DNA from: Anaerolineae bacterium
Lineage (GTDB): Bacteria > Chloroflexota > Anaerolineae > JAFGEY01
Direction: 5' to 3'
Length of the DNA stretch: 8,346 bases
NCBI GenBank assembly: GCA_016929205.1
Contig: JAFGJF010000187.1
Span: 1 to 8,346 of the forward strand
Every line of letters starts with the position of its first letter. Position 1 is the stretch's first letter. The notes beneath the pieces were generated by a model. That model ran no database searches and was not told the origin of the DNA. It was given only the letters and a program-made list of their open reading frames with translations. Position numbers and translations under genes: made by a program. Positions 1-7,043 of this stretch are shown here, piece after piece.

Positions 1-102
1 GCTACGAAAAACACTTAGGCGCGGCGCATTTGTTGTTCCAAAGATTTTTTTCCGCACCCGTGCGTGACGCCGTTTACGTGCTGCACTTCGTGTTTCTTTC
101 AT
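1..102 (-). CDS. rplR: 50S ribosomal protein L18, N-terminal part
   Basis: Only the first 34 codons are in the window; the gene runs off the left edge with no stop seen. The visible protein starts [20 protein letters not shown] and continues [14 protein letters not shown]. This is the basic N-terminal arm and the start of the core (the [14 protein letters not shown] motif) of L18. L18 is a large-subunit protein that, with L5 and L25-type proteins, binds 5S rRNA in the central protuberance. The ATG at 100-102 is preceded by a good Shine-Dalgarno sequence, AGGAGG, about 5 bases upstream. It follows L6 by 45 bases, the normal spc operon order. Identity is clear despite the truncation by the window edge. 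Confidence 0.93.
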   Translation of the reverse strand, partial: MKETRSAARKRRHARVRKKIFGTTNAPRLSVFRS

Positions 103-147
103 AAGTTCCTCCTATACAGAGCGGGGGACAACGCATCCCGCATTTGC

Positions 148-693
148 TTAACCGATCTTGCCAGCTTTACCAGCCTTACGTCGCACATACTCATCTCGAT
201 AGCGTACGCCCTTGCCCTTGTAGGGTTCTGGAGGACGCCAAGCACGAATATCGGCCGCAACCTGACCGACGACTTGTTTGTCGATCCCCAGGACGGTGAT
301 TACTGTGCCGCGACTTTCGAGAGTAAAGCTAACATTCGGCGGTGGAACAACTTCAACTGCATGAGAATGCCCTAGATACAAGACCAGATTGTTCTGTCGC
401 ATTGCTGCGCGATAGCCGACACCTACAATGTCGAGCACTTTTGTAAAGCCCTCGTTCACGCCAATGACCATATTATTGATCAAAGCACGAGTCAGCCCGT
501 GCAACGCTTTGTGCTGCCGCCCGTCCGAAGGCCGGCTAACGACAATCGCGCCGCCGTCGAGCGAAACGCTCATATCGGGATGGAATGTCTTTTCAAGAGA
601 ACCCTTTGGTCCTGTGACCTTGACTGTGTTGCCACTGATGTCTATTTTGACATCGGGCGGCACAGGAACAGGCATTTTTCCAATTCGTGACAC
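148..693 (-). CDS. rplF: 50S ribosomal protein L6
   Basis: 181-residue L6, the usual length. L6 sits near the factor-binding site of the large subunit, close to the sarcin-ricin loop. It begins MSRIGKMPVPVPPDVKIDIS. It has the duplicated L6 fold, a first domain at about residues 1-82 and a second at about 83-175. The second domain holds the family signature PEPYKGKGVRY at residues 155-165. The C-terminus is basic (RRKAGKAGKIG). The start is GTG at 691-693, chosen because SRIGKMPV is the conserved N-terminus and AGGAGGT lies 7 bases upstream. An ATG at 696-698 is out of frame. The gap to the S8 gene upstream is 189 bases, the longest in the window. Confidence 0.97.
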   Translation of the reverse strand: MSRIGKMPVPVPPDVKIDISGNTVKVTGPKGSLEKTFHPDMSVSLDGGAIVVSRPSDGRQHKALHGLTRALINNMVIGVNEGFTKVLDIVGVGYRAAMRQNNLVLYLGHSHAVEVVPPPNVSFTLESRGTVITVLGIDKQVVGQVAADIRAWRPPEPYKGKGVRYRDEYVRRKAGKAGKIG

Positions 694-882
694 CGCATAT
701 ACCTCCTACATAGTCCTGACGATATCATCAAACCGTGCGCACTCGGCATTTCCCACATATTCTCAGAAACTGTTGCATTGCACAATGGGCGTGCACAGTA
801 TCGTGGTCAGGATCAAATACTCGTTGTTATTCCAAAACCAGCCTACCCTGGATACAATCGAGTACGTACAAGCTAAATATGG
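694..882 (-). other. Long intercistronic gap between S8 and L6
   Basis: 189 bases with no convincing gene, the longest non-coding stretch of the window. Apart from the L6 Shine-Dalgarno sequence at its downstream end, I see only weak features: a 4-bp stem CCAG/CTGG near 845-858 and a poor promoter-like pair (TTGTGC, 17 bases, GAATAT) near the middle. The longest minus-strand reading frames are very short. It could hold an internal promoter or mRNA processing site, but the sequence alone does not establish this. Confidence 0.5.
701..707 (-). promoter_or_regulatory. Shine-Dalgarno for L6 (GTG start)
   Basis: AGGAGGT on the minus strand, 7 bases before the GTG at 693-691. Its spacing supports the GTG over the out-of-frame ATG at 698-696, which is only 2 bases away. 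Confidence 0.8.
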
Positions 883-1287
883 CTACCAAACATAGCATAT
901 GATTTCGCCGCCTACACCTGATGTGCGTGCTTGACGGTCGGTCATAAGGCCCTTAGACGTCGACAATATGGCGATCCCCATGCCGCTTACAACCCAAGGG
1001 ATTTGCTTTTTGCCAGAATATACCCGGCAACCAGGCTTGCTGACGCGTTTCAAGCCAACGATAACCGATTTACGCGCCTTGCGCTCACCTAGATATTTCA
1101 GCCAAACCCGAATCCTAGGTTGTGGACGCGCAGGAATCACATCATAGTTTTGGATGAATCCCTCATCCTTAAGAATGCGAACGATGGACAATTTGAGCTT
1201 GGAACTCGGAAAAACGACCGAGGTATGCCCAGCGCTTATTGCATTTCTGATGCGGGTTAGCATATCCGCAATTGGATCTGTCATCAT
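883..1287 (-). CDS. rpsH: 30S ribosomal protein S8
   Basis: 134-residue S8, a primary 16S rRNA-binding protein of the small-subunit platform. In E. coli it also represses the spc operon. The N-terminus MMTDPIADMLTRIRNA is typical. The C-terminal domain has the conserved run SGMGIAILSTSKGLMTD at about residues 101-117 and ends GVGGEIICYVW, the normal S8 terminus. Two ATG codons are tandem at 1285-1287 and 1282-1284. GGAGAGGG sits about 8 bases upstream of the first, so the first is chosen; the difference is one methionine. S14 ends 37 bases upstream. Whether S8 autoregulates here cannot be read from the sequence: I did not recognise an S8-binding mimic in the L5 region. Confidence 0.98.
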   Translation of the reverse strand: MMTDPIADMLTRIRNAISAGHTSVVFPSSKLKLSIVRILKDEGFIQNYDVIPARPQPRIRVWLKYLGERKARKSVIVGLKRVSKPGCRVYSGKKQIPWVVSGMGIAILSTSKGLMTDRQARTSGVGGEIICYVW

Positions 1288-1324
1288 AATACTGTACCCT
1301 CTCCAACCTTTAGTGGGTGGCCGA

Positions 1325-1507
1325 CTACCAACTGGCCTTTACTACGCCAGGGATCAGCCCTTTAAGTGCCATCTCGCGAAAACAAATTCGGCACAGCTTG
1401 AAACGACGCATATACCCACGCGGACGTCCGCACATCTGGCAACGATTCCTCACGCGAACTTTGTACTTGCGACGCTGCTCTCGATATGGCATACAAGTTT
1501 TTGACAC
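1325..1507 (-). CDS. rpsN: 30S ribosomal protein S14, zinc-ribbon type
   Basis: 60-residue S14 of the short zinc-binding (C+) class, as opposed to the roughly 100-residue zinc-free E. coli type. It assembles late into the head of the small subunit next to S3 and S10. Four cysteines form two CxxC pairs, C23-C26 and C39-C42, within [20 protein letters not shown] and the following ICFRE. They would hold one zinc ion. The C-terminus [11 protein letters not shown] is canonical. The start is GTG at 1505-1507, supported by AGGAGGT 4 bases upstream; the ATG at 1507-1509 overlaps it and is out of frame. The L5 stop is 12 bases upstream, so the ribosome-binding site directly follows that stop. Often annotated rpsZ or rpsN type Z. 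Confidence 0.97.
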   Translation of the reverse strand: MSKTCMPYREQRRKYKVRVRNRCQMCGRPRGYMRRFKLCRICFREMALKGLIPGVVKASW

Positions 1508-1511
1508 ATCA

Positions 1512-1518
1512 ACCTCCT
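1512..1518 (-). promoter_or_regulatory. Shine-Dalgarno for S14 (GTG start)
   Basis: AGGAGGT on the minus strand, one base after the L5 stop codon and 4 bases before the GTG at 1507. The overlapping ATG at 1509-1507 is only 2 bases away and out of frame. Confidence 0.8.
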
Positions 1519-1519
1519 G

Positions 1520-2074
1520 TTATTGTGCGCGTTGCGCAAACGGCATTCCCAGCAAAGATAGCAAGCGATGACCTTCTTCATCACTCTGGGCGGTGGTCAC
1601 AATCATGATCCCCATACCCCGAACCTTGTCGATTTTGTCATACCTGATTTCGGGAAAGACGAGCTGCTCGCGCAACCCTACAGCATAATTTCCATGCCCA
1701 TCAAATGCATCGGGAGAAATACCACGAAAGTCTCGGCGGCGTGGCAAAACAACATTGCATAGGCGGTCCATAAAGTCCCACATACGATTTCCACGCAACG
1801 TCACTTTGACTCCGATCTGTCTTCCTTCACGAAGCTTGAACGTCGCAATCGATTTGCGTGCTTTGGTCACGATTGGCTGCTGCCCGGTGATCGTCCGCAG
1901 ATCTTCGACAACGGCATCCAACGCTTTGGCATTCTGCAATGCCTCTCCCACACCAACATTCACCACAATCTTTTCCAGACGCGGAACTTGCATAACGTTC
2001 TCATAATTGAACGTCTTGATCATCTCTTCGACCACTTGGGCCTTGTATCGCTCTTTTAATCTTGGTGTAGCCAT
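1520..2074 (-). CDS. rplE: 50S ribosomal protein L5
   Basis: 184-residue L5, the usual size. It binds 5S rRNA and helix 84 of 23S rRNA in the central protuberance and touches the P-site tRNA. Recognisable segments are LKERY near the N-terminus, [15 protein letters not shown] (about 31-45), the [20 protein letters not shown] region (63-82), [12 protein letters not shown] (84-95), and [20 protein letters not shown] (140-159). I chose the ATG at 2072-2074. A GTG directly upstream (2075-2077) would add one residue and cannot be excluded, because the purine-rich AGGGAGTGAG stretch serves both. It follows L24 by about 22 bases and precedes S14 by 12 bases. Confidence 0.98.
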   Translation of the reverse strand: MATPRLKERYKAQVVEEMIKTFNYENVMQVPRLEKIVVNVGVGEALQNAKALDAVVEDLRTITGQQPIVTKARKSIATFKLREGRQIGVKVTLRGNRMWDFMDRLCNVVLPRRRDFRGISPDAFDGHGNYAVGLREQLVFPEIRYDKIDKVRGMGIMIVTTAQSDEEGHRLLSLLGMPFAQRAQ

Positions 2075-2096
2075 CACTATCTCACTCCCTGTACGA

Positions 2097-2417
2097 TCAA
2101 TCGAATTGCGCCCTACACTTTTTGCAGATCCGCATCTTTTGACCGTCCTCGCTCACGGCGTATCCCACACGCGTACGTTCCTGGCAACTGGGACAAACCA
2201 ACATCACATTTGACGCATTGATCGGCGCCTCAAGTTCAATGATCCCGCCTTGAGTCTGTTGCCGTCCCGCCGGAATAGCGCGCTGGTGCTTGGTCACAAT
2301 GTTGACGCCTTCAACCACAATCCTATTCTTGCGTGGGTCAACCACGCGTACGGTGCCTCTAGTATCGACGTCGTCCCCACGAATGATTTCTACTGTATCT
2401 CCTGCTTTGATCCTCAC
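2097..2417 (-). CDS. rplX: 50S ribosomal protein L24 with four-cysteine C-terminus
   Basis: 106-residue L24, an assembly initiator for the large subunit that lies near the exit tunnel. The N-terminal KOW motif is at about residues 2-33 ([15 protein letters not shown], then [12 protein letters not shown]). The middle carries [12 protein letters not shown], the conserved L24 core. The C-terminal tail has two CxxC pairs, C75-C78 (CPSC) and C98-C101 (CKKC), as in the zinc-ribbon-like L24 of many non-proteobacteria. The start is GTG at 2415-2417: it gives the conserved N-terminus xRIKAGD, and GGGAGGA lies 5 bases upstream. An in-frame ATG at 2483 would add 22 unrelated residues and overlap the L14 end, so I rejected it. 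Confidence 0.96.
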   Translation of the reverse strand: MRIKAGDTVEIIRGDDVDTRGTVRVVDPRKNRIVVEGVNIVTKHQRAIPAGRQQTQGGIIELEAPINASNVMLVCPSCQERTRVGYAVSEDGQKMRICKKCRAQFD

Positions 2418-2422
2418 ACTGT

Positions 2423-2429
2423 TCCTCCC
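2423..2429 (-). promoter_or_regulatory. Shine-Dalgarno for L24 (GTG start)
   Basis: GGGAGGA on the minus strand, 5 bases before the GTG at 2417. It fixes the start of L24 and argues against the longer in-frame ATG start. Confidence 0.8.
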
Positions 2430-2454
2430 GAGGATAAATGCTCTTGCACCACAC

Positions 2455-2826
2455 CTAGAGTACTTCGGGTGCCAAAGAGACAATCCTCATAAATCCTTTT
2501 TCGCGCAATTCGCGTGCAACCGGGCCAAAGATGCGAGTACCCCTGGGATTCCTGGTAATAGGATCCAGGATAACCGCAGCATTATCATCAAATCGAATGG
2601 TGGAGCCATCTGAACGCCGGATTTCTTTTTTGATGCGAACGATGACGGCACGCACGACCTCACCCTTTTTAACCGAAGAAGTTGGCGTCGCCTGTTTGAC
2701 AGACGCAACGATGATGTCGCCAACAGAACCATATTTCCGCCTGGATCCGCCCTGAACGCGGATACAAAGAATCTCGCGAGCACCTGTATTGTCGGCCACC
2801 GCAAGCCGGCTCTCTGTCTGAATCAT
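2455..2826 (-). CDS. rplN: 50S ribosomal protein L14
   Basis: 123-residue L14, one longer than the common 122. It is a core protein at the subunit interface that contacts 16S rRNA (bridge B8) and binds the silencing factor RsfS. The start [20 protein letters not shown] is canonical. The beta-barrel signature [12 protein letters not shown] is at about residues 33-44, followed by [16 protein letters not shown] (53-68) and DNAAVILD (81-88). The C-terminus [20 protein letters not shown] then SLAPEVL is typical. The ATG at 2824-2826 has AAGGAG about 10 bases upstream. It starts 14 bases after S17 and ends 37 bases before L24, in standard order. Confidence 0.98.
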   Translation of the reverse strand: MIQTESRLAVADNTGAREILCIRVQGGSRRKYGSVGDIIVASVKQATPTSSVKKGEVVRAVIVRIKKEIRRSDGSTIRFDDNAAVILDPITRNPRGTRIFGPVARELREKGFMRIVSLAPEVL

Positions 2827-2840
2827 CTCTTCACTACTCC

Positions 2841-3092
2841 TTACTCGGCCCGCTCTAGAATCTCTTCAACGGCCCAGCGTTTTGTATGGCTGAGGGGGCG
2901 AGATTCGACAATGCGTACGAGATCACCAATCCGGCAAGTATTTTCTTCGTCATGTGCCTTGTACTTTTTGGCTACCTTGATTACCTTTTTGTAAAGACGG
3001 TGTCTGTACAATCGCTCAACGCGCACCACTATCGTCTTGTCCATTTTGTCGCTGACGACGCGACCTGTGAGATGTTTCTTTTGCCCTTTCAT
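2841..3092 (-). CDS. rpsQ: 30S ribosomal protein S17
   Basis: 83-residue S17, the usual length, an OB-fold primary binder of the 5' domain of 16S rRNA. It opens [20 protein letters not shown] and carries [20 protein letters not shown] in the first half. The signature [18 protein letters not shown] is at about residues 57-74. The start is ATG 3090-3092, preceded by GGAGAGGG about 8 bases upstream. A longer in-frame ATG at 3131 lies inside the L29 gene and would add 13 non-conserved residues, so it was rejected. L29 ends only 4 bases upstream, so the S17 ribosome-binding site lies within the L29 coding end, consistent with coupled translation. Confidence 0.98.
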   Translation of the reverse strand: MKGQKKHLTGRVVSDKMDKTIVVRVERLYRHRLYKKVIKVAKKYKAHDEENTCRIGDLVRIVESRPLSHTKRWAVEEILERAE

Positions 3093-3096
3093 CACT

Positions 3097-3297
3097 TTAG
3101 CCCTCTCCAGCTCGTTCGCGTTCATGTACAATGGTTTCTAAACGGGCAATGTCGCGTCGGGCAGCTTTGAGCACGTTGTGATCTCGAAGCTGAGACGTAG
3201 CAAAACGAAACCTCAAGTTGAACAGGTTTTCGCGAGCTTGCTCAAGTTCTTTCCGAACTTCTTCTGTTCCAAGTTCCCGAATTTCGGACGCATTCAT
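3097..3297 (-). CDS. rpmC: 50S ribosomal protein L29
   Basis: 66-residue L29, the typical length. It is a two-helix coiled protein beside the exit tunnel, near L23, where trigger factor and SRP dock. The first helix runs from about [20 protein letters not shown] to the family motif [11 protein letters not shown] (about 27-37). The second helix includes [16 protein letters not shown]. The ATG at 3295-3297 overlaps the L16 stop as ATGA (4 bases). The ribosome-binding site, GGAGG, is inside the last codons of L16. Strong translational coupling with L16 is therefore expected. Confidence 0.97.
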   Translation of the reverse strand: MNASEIRELGTEEVRKELEQARENLFNLRFRFATSQLRDHNVLKAARRDIARLETIVHERERAGEG

Positions 3298-3731
3298 TCT
3301 TCCACGCCTCCTGCTGCCAGATGATCATAACGCGCTACAACCTGCGCTTTAACAGGCAGCTTGTATGCAGCCTGTTTTAAAACTTCGTGTGCCACGTCTT
3401 CGGACAAACCAGATACCTCAAACAAGATTCGTCCCGGCTTGATCACCGCGACCCAGTGATCAACCGCGCCTTTTCCCTTACCCATGCGTGTTTCGGCAGG
3501 TTTCTGAGTAACCGGCTTGTCTGGGAAAATGCGGATCCAATAATTGCCACCACGACGCGTTTCGCGCACGATCACACGGCGCGCTGCCTCGATTTGACGA
3601 CTGGTTATCCAACAGCACTCCAAAGCCTGAAGGCCATATTCGCCAAAAGATACTTTAGCACCACGGCTGGCACGCCCTTTCATCCGCCCACGGAATTGTT
3701 TTCGATATTTGACTCTCTTGGGCAACAACAT
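3294..3731 (-). CDS. rplP: 50S ribosomal protein L16
   Basis: 145-residue L16, slightly longer than the usual 136-144 because of a tail [11 protein letters not shown]16 stabilises the A site and helps position tRNA at the peptidyl transferase centre. The start [20 protein letters not shown] is canonical. [20 protein letters not shown] sits at about 36-55 and [20 protein letters not shown] at about 65-84. The loop RMGKGKG at 82-88 corresponds to the region of the hydroxylated arginine in E. coli L16. The start is ATG 3729-3731, with AAGGAG upstream. It ends in the ATGA overlap with L29, and 86 bases separate it from S3. Confidence 0.98.
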   Translation of the reverse strand: MLLPKRVKYRKQFRGRMKGRASRGAKVSFGEYGLQALECCWITSRQIEAARRVIVRETRRGGNYWIRIFPDKPVTQKPAETRMGKGKGAVDHWVAVIKPGRILFEVSGLSEDVAHEVLKQAAYKLPVKAQVVARYDHLAAGGVEE

Positions 3732-3780
3732 AACAACCTACTCCTTATTGCCACTTGCCTGACAGGAAACAATCTAAAGC

Positions 3781-3803
3781 CAGCCAAGGTGAGACCAGGG
3801 CTG
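3781..3803 (-). other. Small stem-loop between S3 and L16
   Basis: Interrupted inverted repeat in the S3-L16 gap. The minus-strand RNA would read CAGCC, CU, GGU, CUC loop, ACC, UU, GGCUG: 5 bp plus 3 bp separated by a 2x2 internal loop. No U-run follows, so a terminator is not suggested. Length and context make chance plausible. Confidence 0.35.
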
Positions 3804-3817
3804 AATCCAATGTGTTC

Positions 3818-4465
3818 CTATATGCTCGTGGTTTCTTGTCCTAGCACTTCACCCCTAAAGATCCAGACCTTAACCCCGATGCGACCGTAGGTCGTCAATG
3901 CTTCGGCGCGGGCAAAATCGATATCCGCGCGAAGCGTATGTCTTGGAATCCGCCCCTCGCTCATATGTTCGCGTCGGGCCATTTCCGCACCGGACAGACG
4001 ACCGCCGCACAAAATCTTGATCCCTTGTGCACCAGCTCGCATGGCATTCTGCACGGCGCGACGCATTGCGCGGCTGTGCGAAACACGGCGTTCAAGTTGT
4101 TGTGCGATGTTTTCAGCAACAAGGTACGCACTCAAATCTGGCTTTTCGATCTCTTGCACGTCGATCTTGAATTTTTTGCCAGTCATGGCTTCCAGATCCT
4201 CGCGAAGTTCTTTGACTGCTGTGCCGCGCCGGCCAATAATCACGCCGGGCTTGGCAGTATGAATGATCGTATTCACCAGGTTTGGAAGACGCTCAATCTC
4301 GGTCTCGGCAATACCCGAATGTCCCATTCGCTCACGAATGAGATCGCGGACCATTTTGTCTTCGCCAATCAAGTCAGCGTACTCGGCGTGTTCAGCGTAC
4401 CAACGCGATTTCCAGTCTTTGATGATTCCGATTCTGAATCCGTACGGGTGAACTTTGCGTCCCAA
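3818..4465 (-). CDS. rpsC: 30S ribosomal protein S3
   Basis: 215-residue S3, within the family range. It forms the mRNA entry channel with S4 and S5 and has mRNA helicase activity. The N-terminal part MGRKVHPYGFRIGIIKDWKS is typical, and the R in MGRKVHP is common in Chloroflexota-like S3. A KH domain carries the GxxG loop in GVIIGRRG (residues 74-81), with RRG where many species have KKG. The C-terminal domain has EGRIPRHTLRADIDF (170-184) and TTYGRIGVKVWIFRGEVL (191-208). The only plausible start is TTG at 4463-4465: GGAGGAA is 5 bases upstream and the N-terminus is complete. TTG is rare for a highly expressed protein. L22 ends 31 bases upstream. Confidence 0.97.
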   Translation of the reverse strand: MGRKVHPYGFRIGIIKDWKSRWYAEHAEYADLIGEDKMVRDLIRERMGHSGIAETEIERLPNLVNTIIHTAKPGVIIGRRGTAVKELREDLEAMTGKKFKIDVQEIEKPDLSAYLVAENIAQQLERRVSHSRAMRRAVQNAMRAGAQGIKILCGGRLSGAEMARREHMSEGRIPRHTLRADIDFARAEALTTYGRIGVKVWIFRGEVLGQETTSI

Positions 4466-4470
4466 TGAAC

Positions 4471-4480
4471 TTCCTCCTTC
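4471..4480 (-). promoter_or_regulatory. Shine-Dalgarno for S3 (TTG start)
   Basis: GAAGGAGGAA on the minus strand. It ends 5 bases before the TTG at 4465 and is strong enough to support initiation at this rare start codon. There is no in-frame ATG close by that would keep the conserved N-terminus. Confidence 0.8.
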
Positions 4481-4496
4481 AAACGACAGATTGCAA

Positions 4497-4856
4497 TTAA
4501 TCTTCGTATTCTTCCAAAATGACAGTGATGTGTGAGGAGCGTCTCAACCATGGTTTGAACCGTCCTCTGGCTCCAAATCGGCGCCATTTGCGCGTCGGCC
4601 CGCCATCCACATAAATCTCGGCGACGTACAAATCTTCACGCGATAGCCCAAAGTTTTCCTCAGCATTCGACATAGCCGAATACAAGAGCTTGTACACGGG
4701 CTTGGCCGCTGCTTTGGGCAGAAAACGGAGCATTTCCAACGACTGTAGCAAGTCTTTTTCGCGCACCTGGTCGGCTACAAGCCGCACTTTTTGTGGCGAC
4801 ATCGGCACGTGCCGCGCAATCGCTTTTACTCTTGTCCACAGATGTTCTTCAGACAT
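4497..4856 (-). CDS. rplV: 50S ribosomal protein L22
   Basis: 119-residue L22, slightly longer than the common 110-115. It lines the peptide exit tunnel; its long beta-hairpin reaches the constriction where macrolides bind. RHVPMSPQKVRLVADQVR (15-32) is the conserved entry to the fold, followed by KAAAKPVYKLLYSAMSNAEE (48-67). The hairpin lies at about residues 82-105, around YVDGGPTRKWRRFGARGRF. It ends SSHITVILEEYED. The segment GARGRFKPWLRRSSHI differs from the common ARGRAxxIxKRTSHI, with Phe for Ala and Trp for Ile. The start is ATG 4854-4856 with GAGGGA upstream. S19 lies 37 bases upstream. Confidence 0.97.
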   Translation of the reverse strand: MSEEHLWTRVKAIARHVPMSPQKVRLVADQVREKDLLQSLEMLRFLPKAAAKPVYKLLYSAMSNAEENFGLSREDLYVAEIYVDGGPTRKWRRFGARGRFKPWLRRSSHITVILEEYED

Positions 4857-4893
4857 AAATGATCCCTCTTTTTTGGAAACGGCAAGGCCGAGC

Positions 4894-5169
4894 TTATCTC
4901 TTTTTCTTTTCTTTGATTATGTGGCCACGATAGGTACGGGTTGGCGCAAATTCACCCAGCCGATGCCCGACCATAGTCTCTGTCACATAAACAGGCACGT
5001 GGCGGTGTCCGTTGTGCACAGCAATCGTATGTCCAACCATCTGGGGAAAGATAACCGACGCACGCGACCAAGTCTTGATGACGCGCTTTTCCCCACGTTG
5101 ATTCATAGCCTCGATTCTTTGCAGCAACCTGGGTTGTATAAATGGTCCTTTTTTTAGCGATCTAGACAT
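4894..5169 (-). CDS. rpsS: 30S ribosomal protein S19
   Basis: 91-residue S19, the normal length, located in the head of the small subunit where it forms bridges with the central protuberance and contacts S13. It opens [20 protein letters not shown]. The family signature spans about residues 51-75, with [20 protein letters not shown] followed by LGEFA, and then RTYRGH near the C-terminus. It ends in a lysine-rich tail (KEKKKR). The ATG at 5167-5169 follows AAGGAG by about 8 bases. The L2 stop is 12 bases upstream, so the ribosome-binding site sits immediately after it. Confidence 0.98.
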   Translation of the reverse strand: MSRSLKKGPFIQPRLLQRIEAMNQRGEKRVIKTWSRASVIFPQMVGHTIAVHNGHRHVPVYVTETMVGHRLGEFAPTRTYRGHIIKEKKKR

Positions 5170-5181
5170 AGGTGTGTCTCC

Positions 5182-6018
5182 TTAACGGCTCTTTTTCGCT
5201 CGGCGGCGCACGATGTATTGTTCCGTGCGCTTGTTGTGACGTGTACGCTTGCCCAACGTCTTTTTGCCCCATGGGCTCTTGGGACTAGGCATACCGATCG
5301 GAGTACGACCTTCGCCGCCCCCGTGCGGGTGATCGCGTGGCGACATAGCCGAACCACGCACCTTGGGCCGATGTCCCAACCATCGGCGGCGTCCCGCTTT
5401 GCCCAGCTTGATCAAGCTGTGCTCGATGTTACCGACCTGGCCTATTGTTGCCAGGCACTGTTGAAGGACCAGACGAAGTTCGCCTGACGGCAGCCGGATT
5501 TGCGCATACTTGGCTTCTTTGGCCACGATCTGCGCTGACGTACCTGCTGAGCGCACCATTTGCCCGCCACGACCCGGCTGTAGCTCGATGTTGTGGATCA
5601 TTGTGCCCTGCGGAATGGCCGAAATGGGCAATGCATTGCCAACCCGAGGTTCGGCATCCGGGCCGCTCATCACCGTATCCCCGACCATCAGCCCGAGCGG
5701 AGCGATGATGTAACGACGTTCGCCGTCTGCATACAACAAAAGCGCAATGCGTGCCGACCGGTTAGGATCGTATTCGATCGTTTCGATCTTGGCCGAAATG
5801 CCAAACTTGTCACGCTTGAAATCGATTTCACGATAGCGGCGTTTGTGCCCACCCCCACGGCGACGAACCGTGATCTTGCCGCGAAAGTTGCGCCCCGCGC
5901 GTTTTCTCAGCCCTTGTAATAGAGAACGTTCTGGCGTTGAGCGGGTCACTTCGGAAAAATCCGATACCGACATGCCTCGCCGTCCGGGCGAAGTAGGTTT
6001 GTAAACCTTGACAGCCAT
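5182..6018 (-). CDS. rplB: 50S ribosomal protein L2
   Basis: 278-residue L2, close to the usual 273-280. It is essential for subunit association and peptidyl transferase activity. The N-terminal part reads [20 protein letters not shown]. Conserved RNA-binding segments include [12 protein letters not shown] (52-63) and [20 protein letters not shown] (146-165). The C-terminal signature is [15 protein letters not shown] at 226-240, with the conserved histidines H230 and H232; many bacteria have [12 protein letters not shown]. The [15 protein letters not shown] opening is Chloroflexota-like, from memory. The ATG at 6016-6018 follows GAAGGAG by 11 bases, a slightly long spacing. L23 ends 5 bases upstream, so this ribosome-binding site lies inside the end of L23. 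Confidence 0.98.
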   Translation of the reverse strand: MAVKVYKPTSPGRRGMSVSDFSEVTRSTPERSLLQGLRKRAGRNFRGKITVRRRGGGHKRRYREIDFKRDKFGISAKIETIEYDPNRSARIALLLYADGERRYIIAPLGLMVGDTVMSGPDAEPRVGNALPISAIPQGTMIHNIELQPGRGGQMVRSAGTSAQIVAKEAKYAQIRLPSGELRLVLQQCLATIGQVGNIEHSLIKLGKAGRRRWLGHRPKVRGSAMSPRDHPHGGGEGRTPIGMPSPKSPWGKKTLGKRTRHNKRTEQYIVRRRAKKSR

Positions 6019-6023
6019 TTTTA

Positions 6024-6317
6024 CTACACTCCTTCAAAGAACTCGATGCGTTGGCCCTCTGCCAGCGTAATAATGGCTTTTTTCAACCCCGGCTTGCGAA
6101 CCACAATTCGGCGTCCGTAACGACCACGCTTTGGCTTAACATTGATGATCCGTACTTTGAGCACCTCGACATCAAAGATCCGCTCGACCGCAGACTGGAC
6201 CATCTGTTTGTTCGCCCGATGATCAACCTCAAATGAGTACTGCGGTTCGTACAATTCTCCCTGGTACTGTGATTTTTCTGTAACAATCGGTCGTTTCAAA
6301 ACATCATATATGTGCAT
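6024..6317 (-). CDS. rplW: 50S ribosomal protein L23
   Basis: 97-residue L23, the typical length. It sits at the exit of the peptide tunnel and is the docking site of trigger factor and SRP. It opens [16 protein letters not shown], the canonical start of the family. [20 protein letters not shown] (27-46) and [19 protein letters not shown] (52-70) follow, then the lysine-rich [12 protein letters not shown]. The ATG at 6315-6317 was chosen over an in-frame ATG at 6347 because the extra ten residues are not conserved and GAGGGAG lies about 9 bases before the inner ATG. L4 ends 49 bases upstream and L2 starts 5 bases downstream. Confidence 0.98.
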   Translation of the reverse strand: MHIYDVLKRPIVTEKSQYQGELYEPQYSFEVDHRANKQMVQSAVERIFDVEVLKVRIINVKPKRGRYGRRIVVRKPGLKKAIITLAEGQRIEFFEGV

Positions 6318-6366
6318 TTTTGATTCTCCCTCGAGCAATCGGCTCAATTGAAAAGCCGGCTATTGA

Positions 6367-6987
6367 TTAGCCCAGAATTTGCTCAATCATACCCAACGAT
6401 TTTTGAGGGATGAGCAAATAGTCATGCCCCAACAGATCGCGAATGTTCAGATAGCTTGCGCGCAGCGTTTTGACATTTGCCAAGTTGTGGGCGGAACGTT
6501 CTACGTTCTCATTCTTCTCGGGAAGCATAACCAGCACGCTTCCTTTGAGCTCGAGTTCAGCCAATATAGCAACCATATCGCGGGTTTTACCGCTTTCGAT
6601 CTGGAGATCGTCAACGACAACAATTTGTTTGTCTTGCGCTTTGACCGTCAGAGCAGAGCGATAGGCCGCGCGACGCATCTTGCGTGGCATATGCTTGGTG
6701 TACTTGCGTGGCTTGGGACCAAATGTGATGCCCCCGCCCGGCCAAAGGTTGACCTTCATCGAACCATGACGCGCGCGTCCAGTCCCCTTTTGCCGGTAAA
6801 TCTTGCGCGTCGAACCCCTTACCTCGCCACGTGTTTTGGTACTATGTGTACCGAGCCGTGCGTTAGCAAGCTGACGGACAAGTGCCTGGTGCATCAACGA
6901 CTTGTTAATTGGTGCGCCATAGATGCTGTCACGCAACTCGACCTCGCCGACGACGTCTCCTTTTGTATCGTATATTGGAACCAACAT
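6367..6987 (-). CDS. rplD: 50S ribosomal protein L4
   Basis: 206-residue L4, the usual length. L4 has a globular domain on the solvent side and a long loop that reaches the exit tunnel near the macrolide site. In E. coli it represses the S10 operon. The loop segment is at about residues 50-95, with RQKGTGRARHGS (65-76), WPGGGITFGPKPRKY (82-96) and the preceding KTRGEVRGSTRKIY. The second part has VVVDDLQIESGKT and VLVMLPEKNENVERSAHNLA, then the usual C-terminus ending MIEQILG. The ATG at 6985-6987 has TAGGAG about 8 bases upstream. I cannot recognise an E. coli-type S10 leader in the window, so L4 control is not supported here. Confidence 0.98.
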   Translation of the reverse strand: MLVPIYDTKGDVVGEVELRDSIYGAPINKSLMHQALVRQLANARLGTHSTKTRGEVRGSTRKIYRQKGTGRARHGSMKVNLWPGGGITFGPKPRKYTKHMPRKMRRAAYRSALTVKAQDKQIVVVDDLQIESGKTRDMVAILAELELKGSVLVMLPEKNENVERSAHNLANVKTLRASYLNIRDLLGHDYLLIPQKSLGMIEQILG

Positions 6988-7043
6988 CTCTATTCTCCTA
7001 AACTCGCAAATGCTTGTTGCTTTCAGCAGGGCTTGAAGGTTTG

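Noticed and set aside
121..141. Inverted repeat GCGGG/CCCGC between L6 and L18
   Set aside because: Only 5 bp with an 11-base loop; too weak to distinguish from chance.
64..375. Plus-strand open frame of 103 codons
   Set aside because: It runs antisense to L18 and L6, which are certain, and shows no recognisable protein; it is a shadow of the minus-strand genes.
2418..2483. N-terminal extension of L24 (22 residues from an upstream ATG)
   Set aside because: It would overlap the end of L14, is not conserved in L24, and the GTG at 2417 has a well placed Shine-Dalgarno sequence.
3093..3131. N-terminal extension of S17 (13 residues)
   Set aside because: It lies within the L29 coding sequence; the conserved start MKGQKK has its own ribosome-binding site.
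4494..4900. Possible terminator after S19 or L22 (CGGC-AAG-GCCG, then T-run)
   Set aside because: The stem is only 4 bp and the genes on both sides are in the same operon; not a credible terminator.
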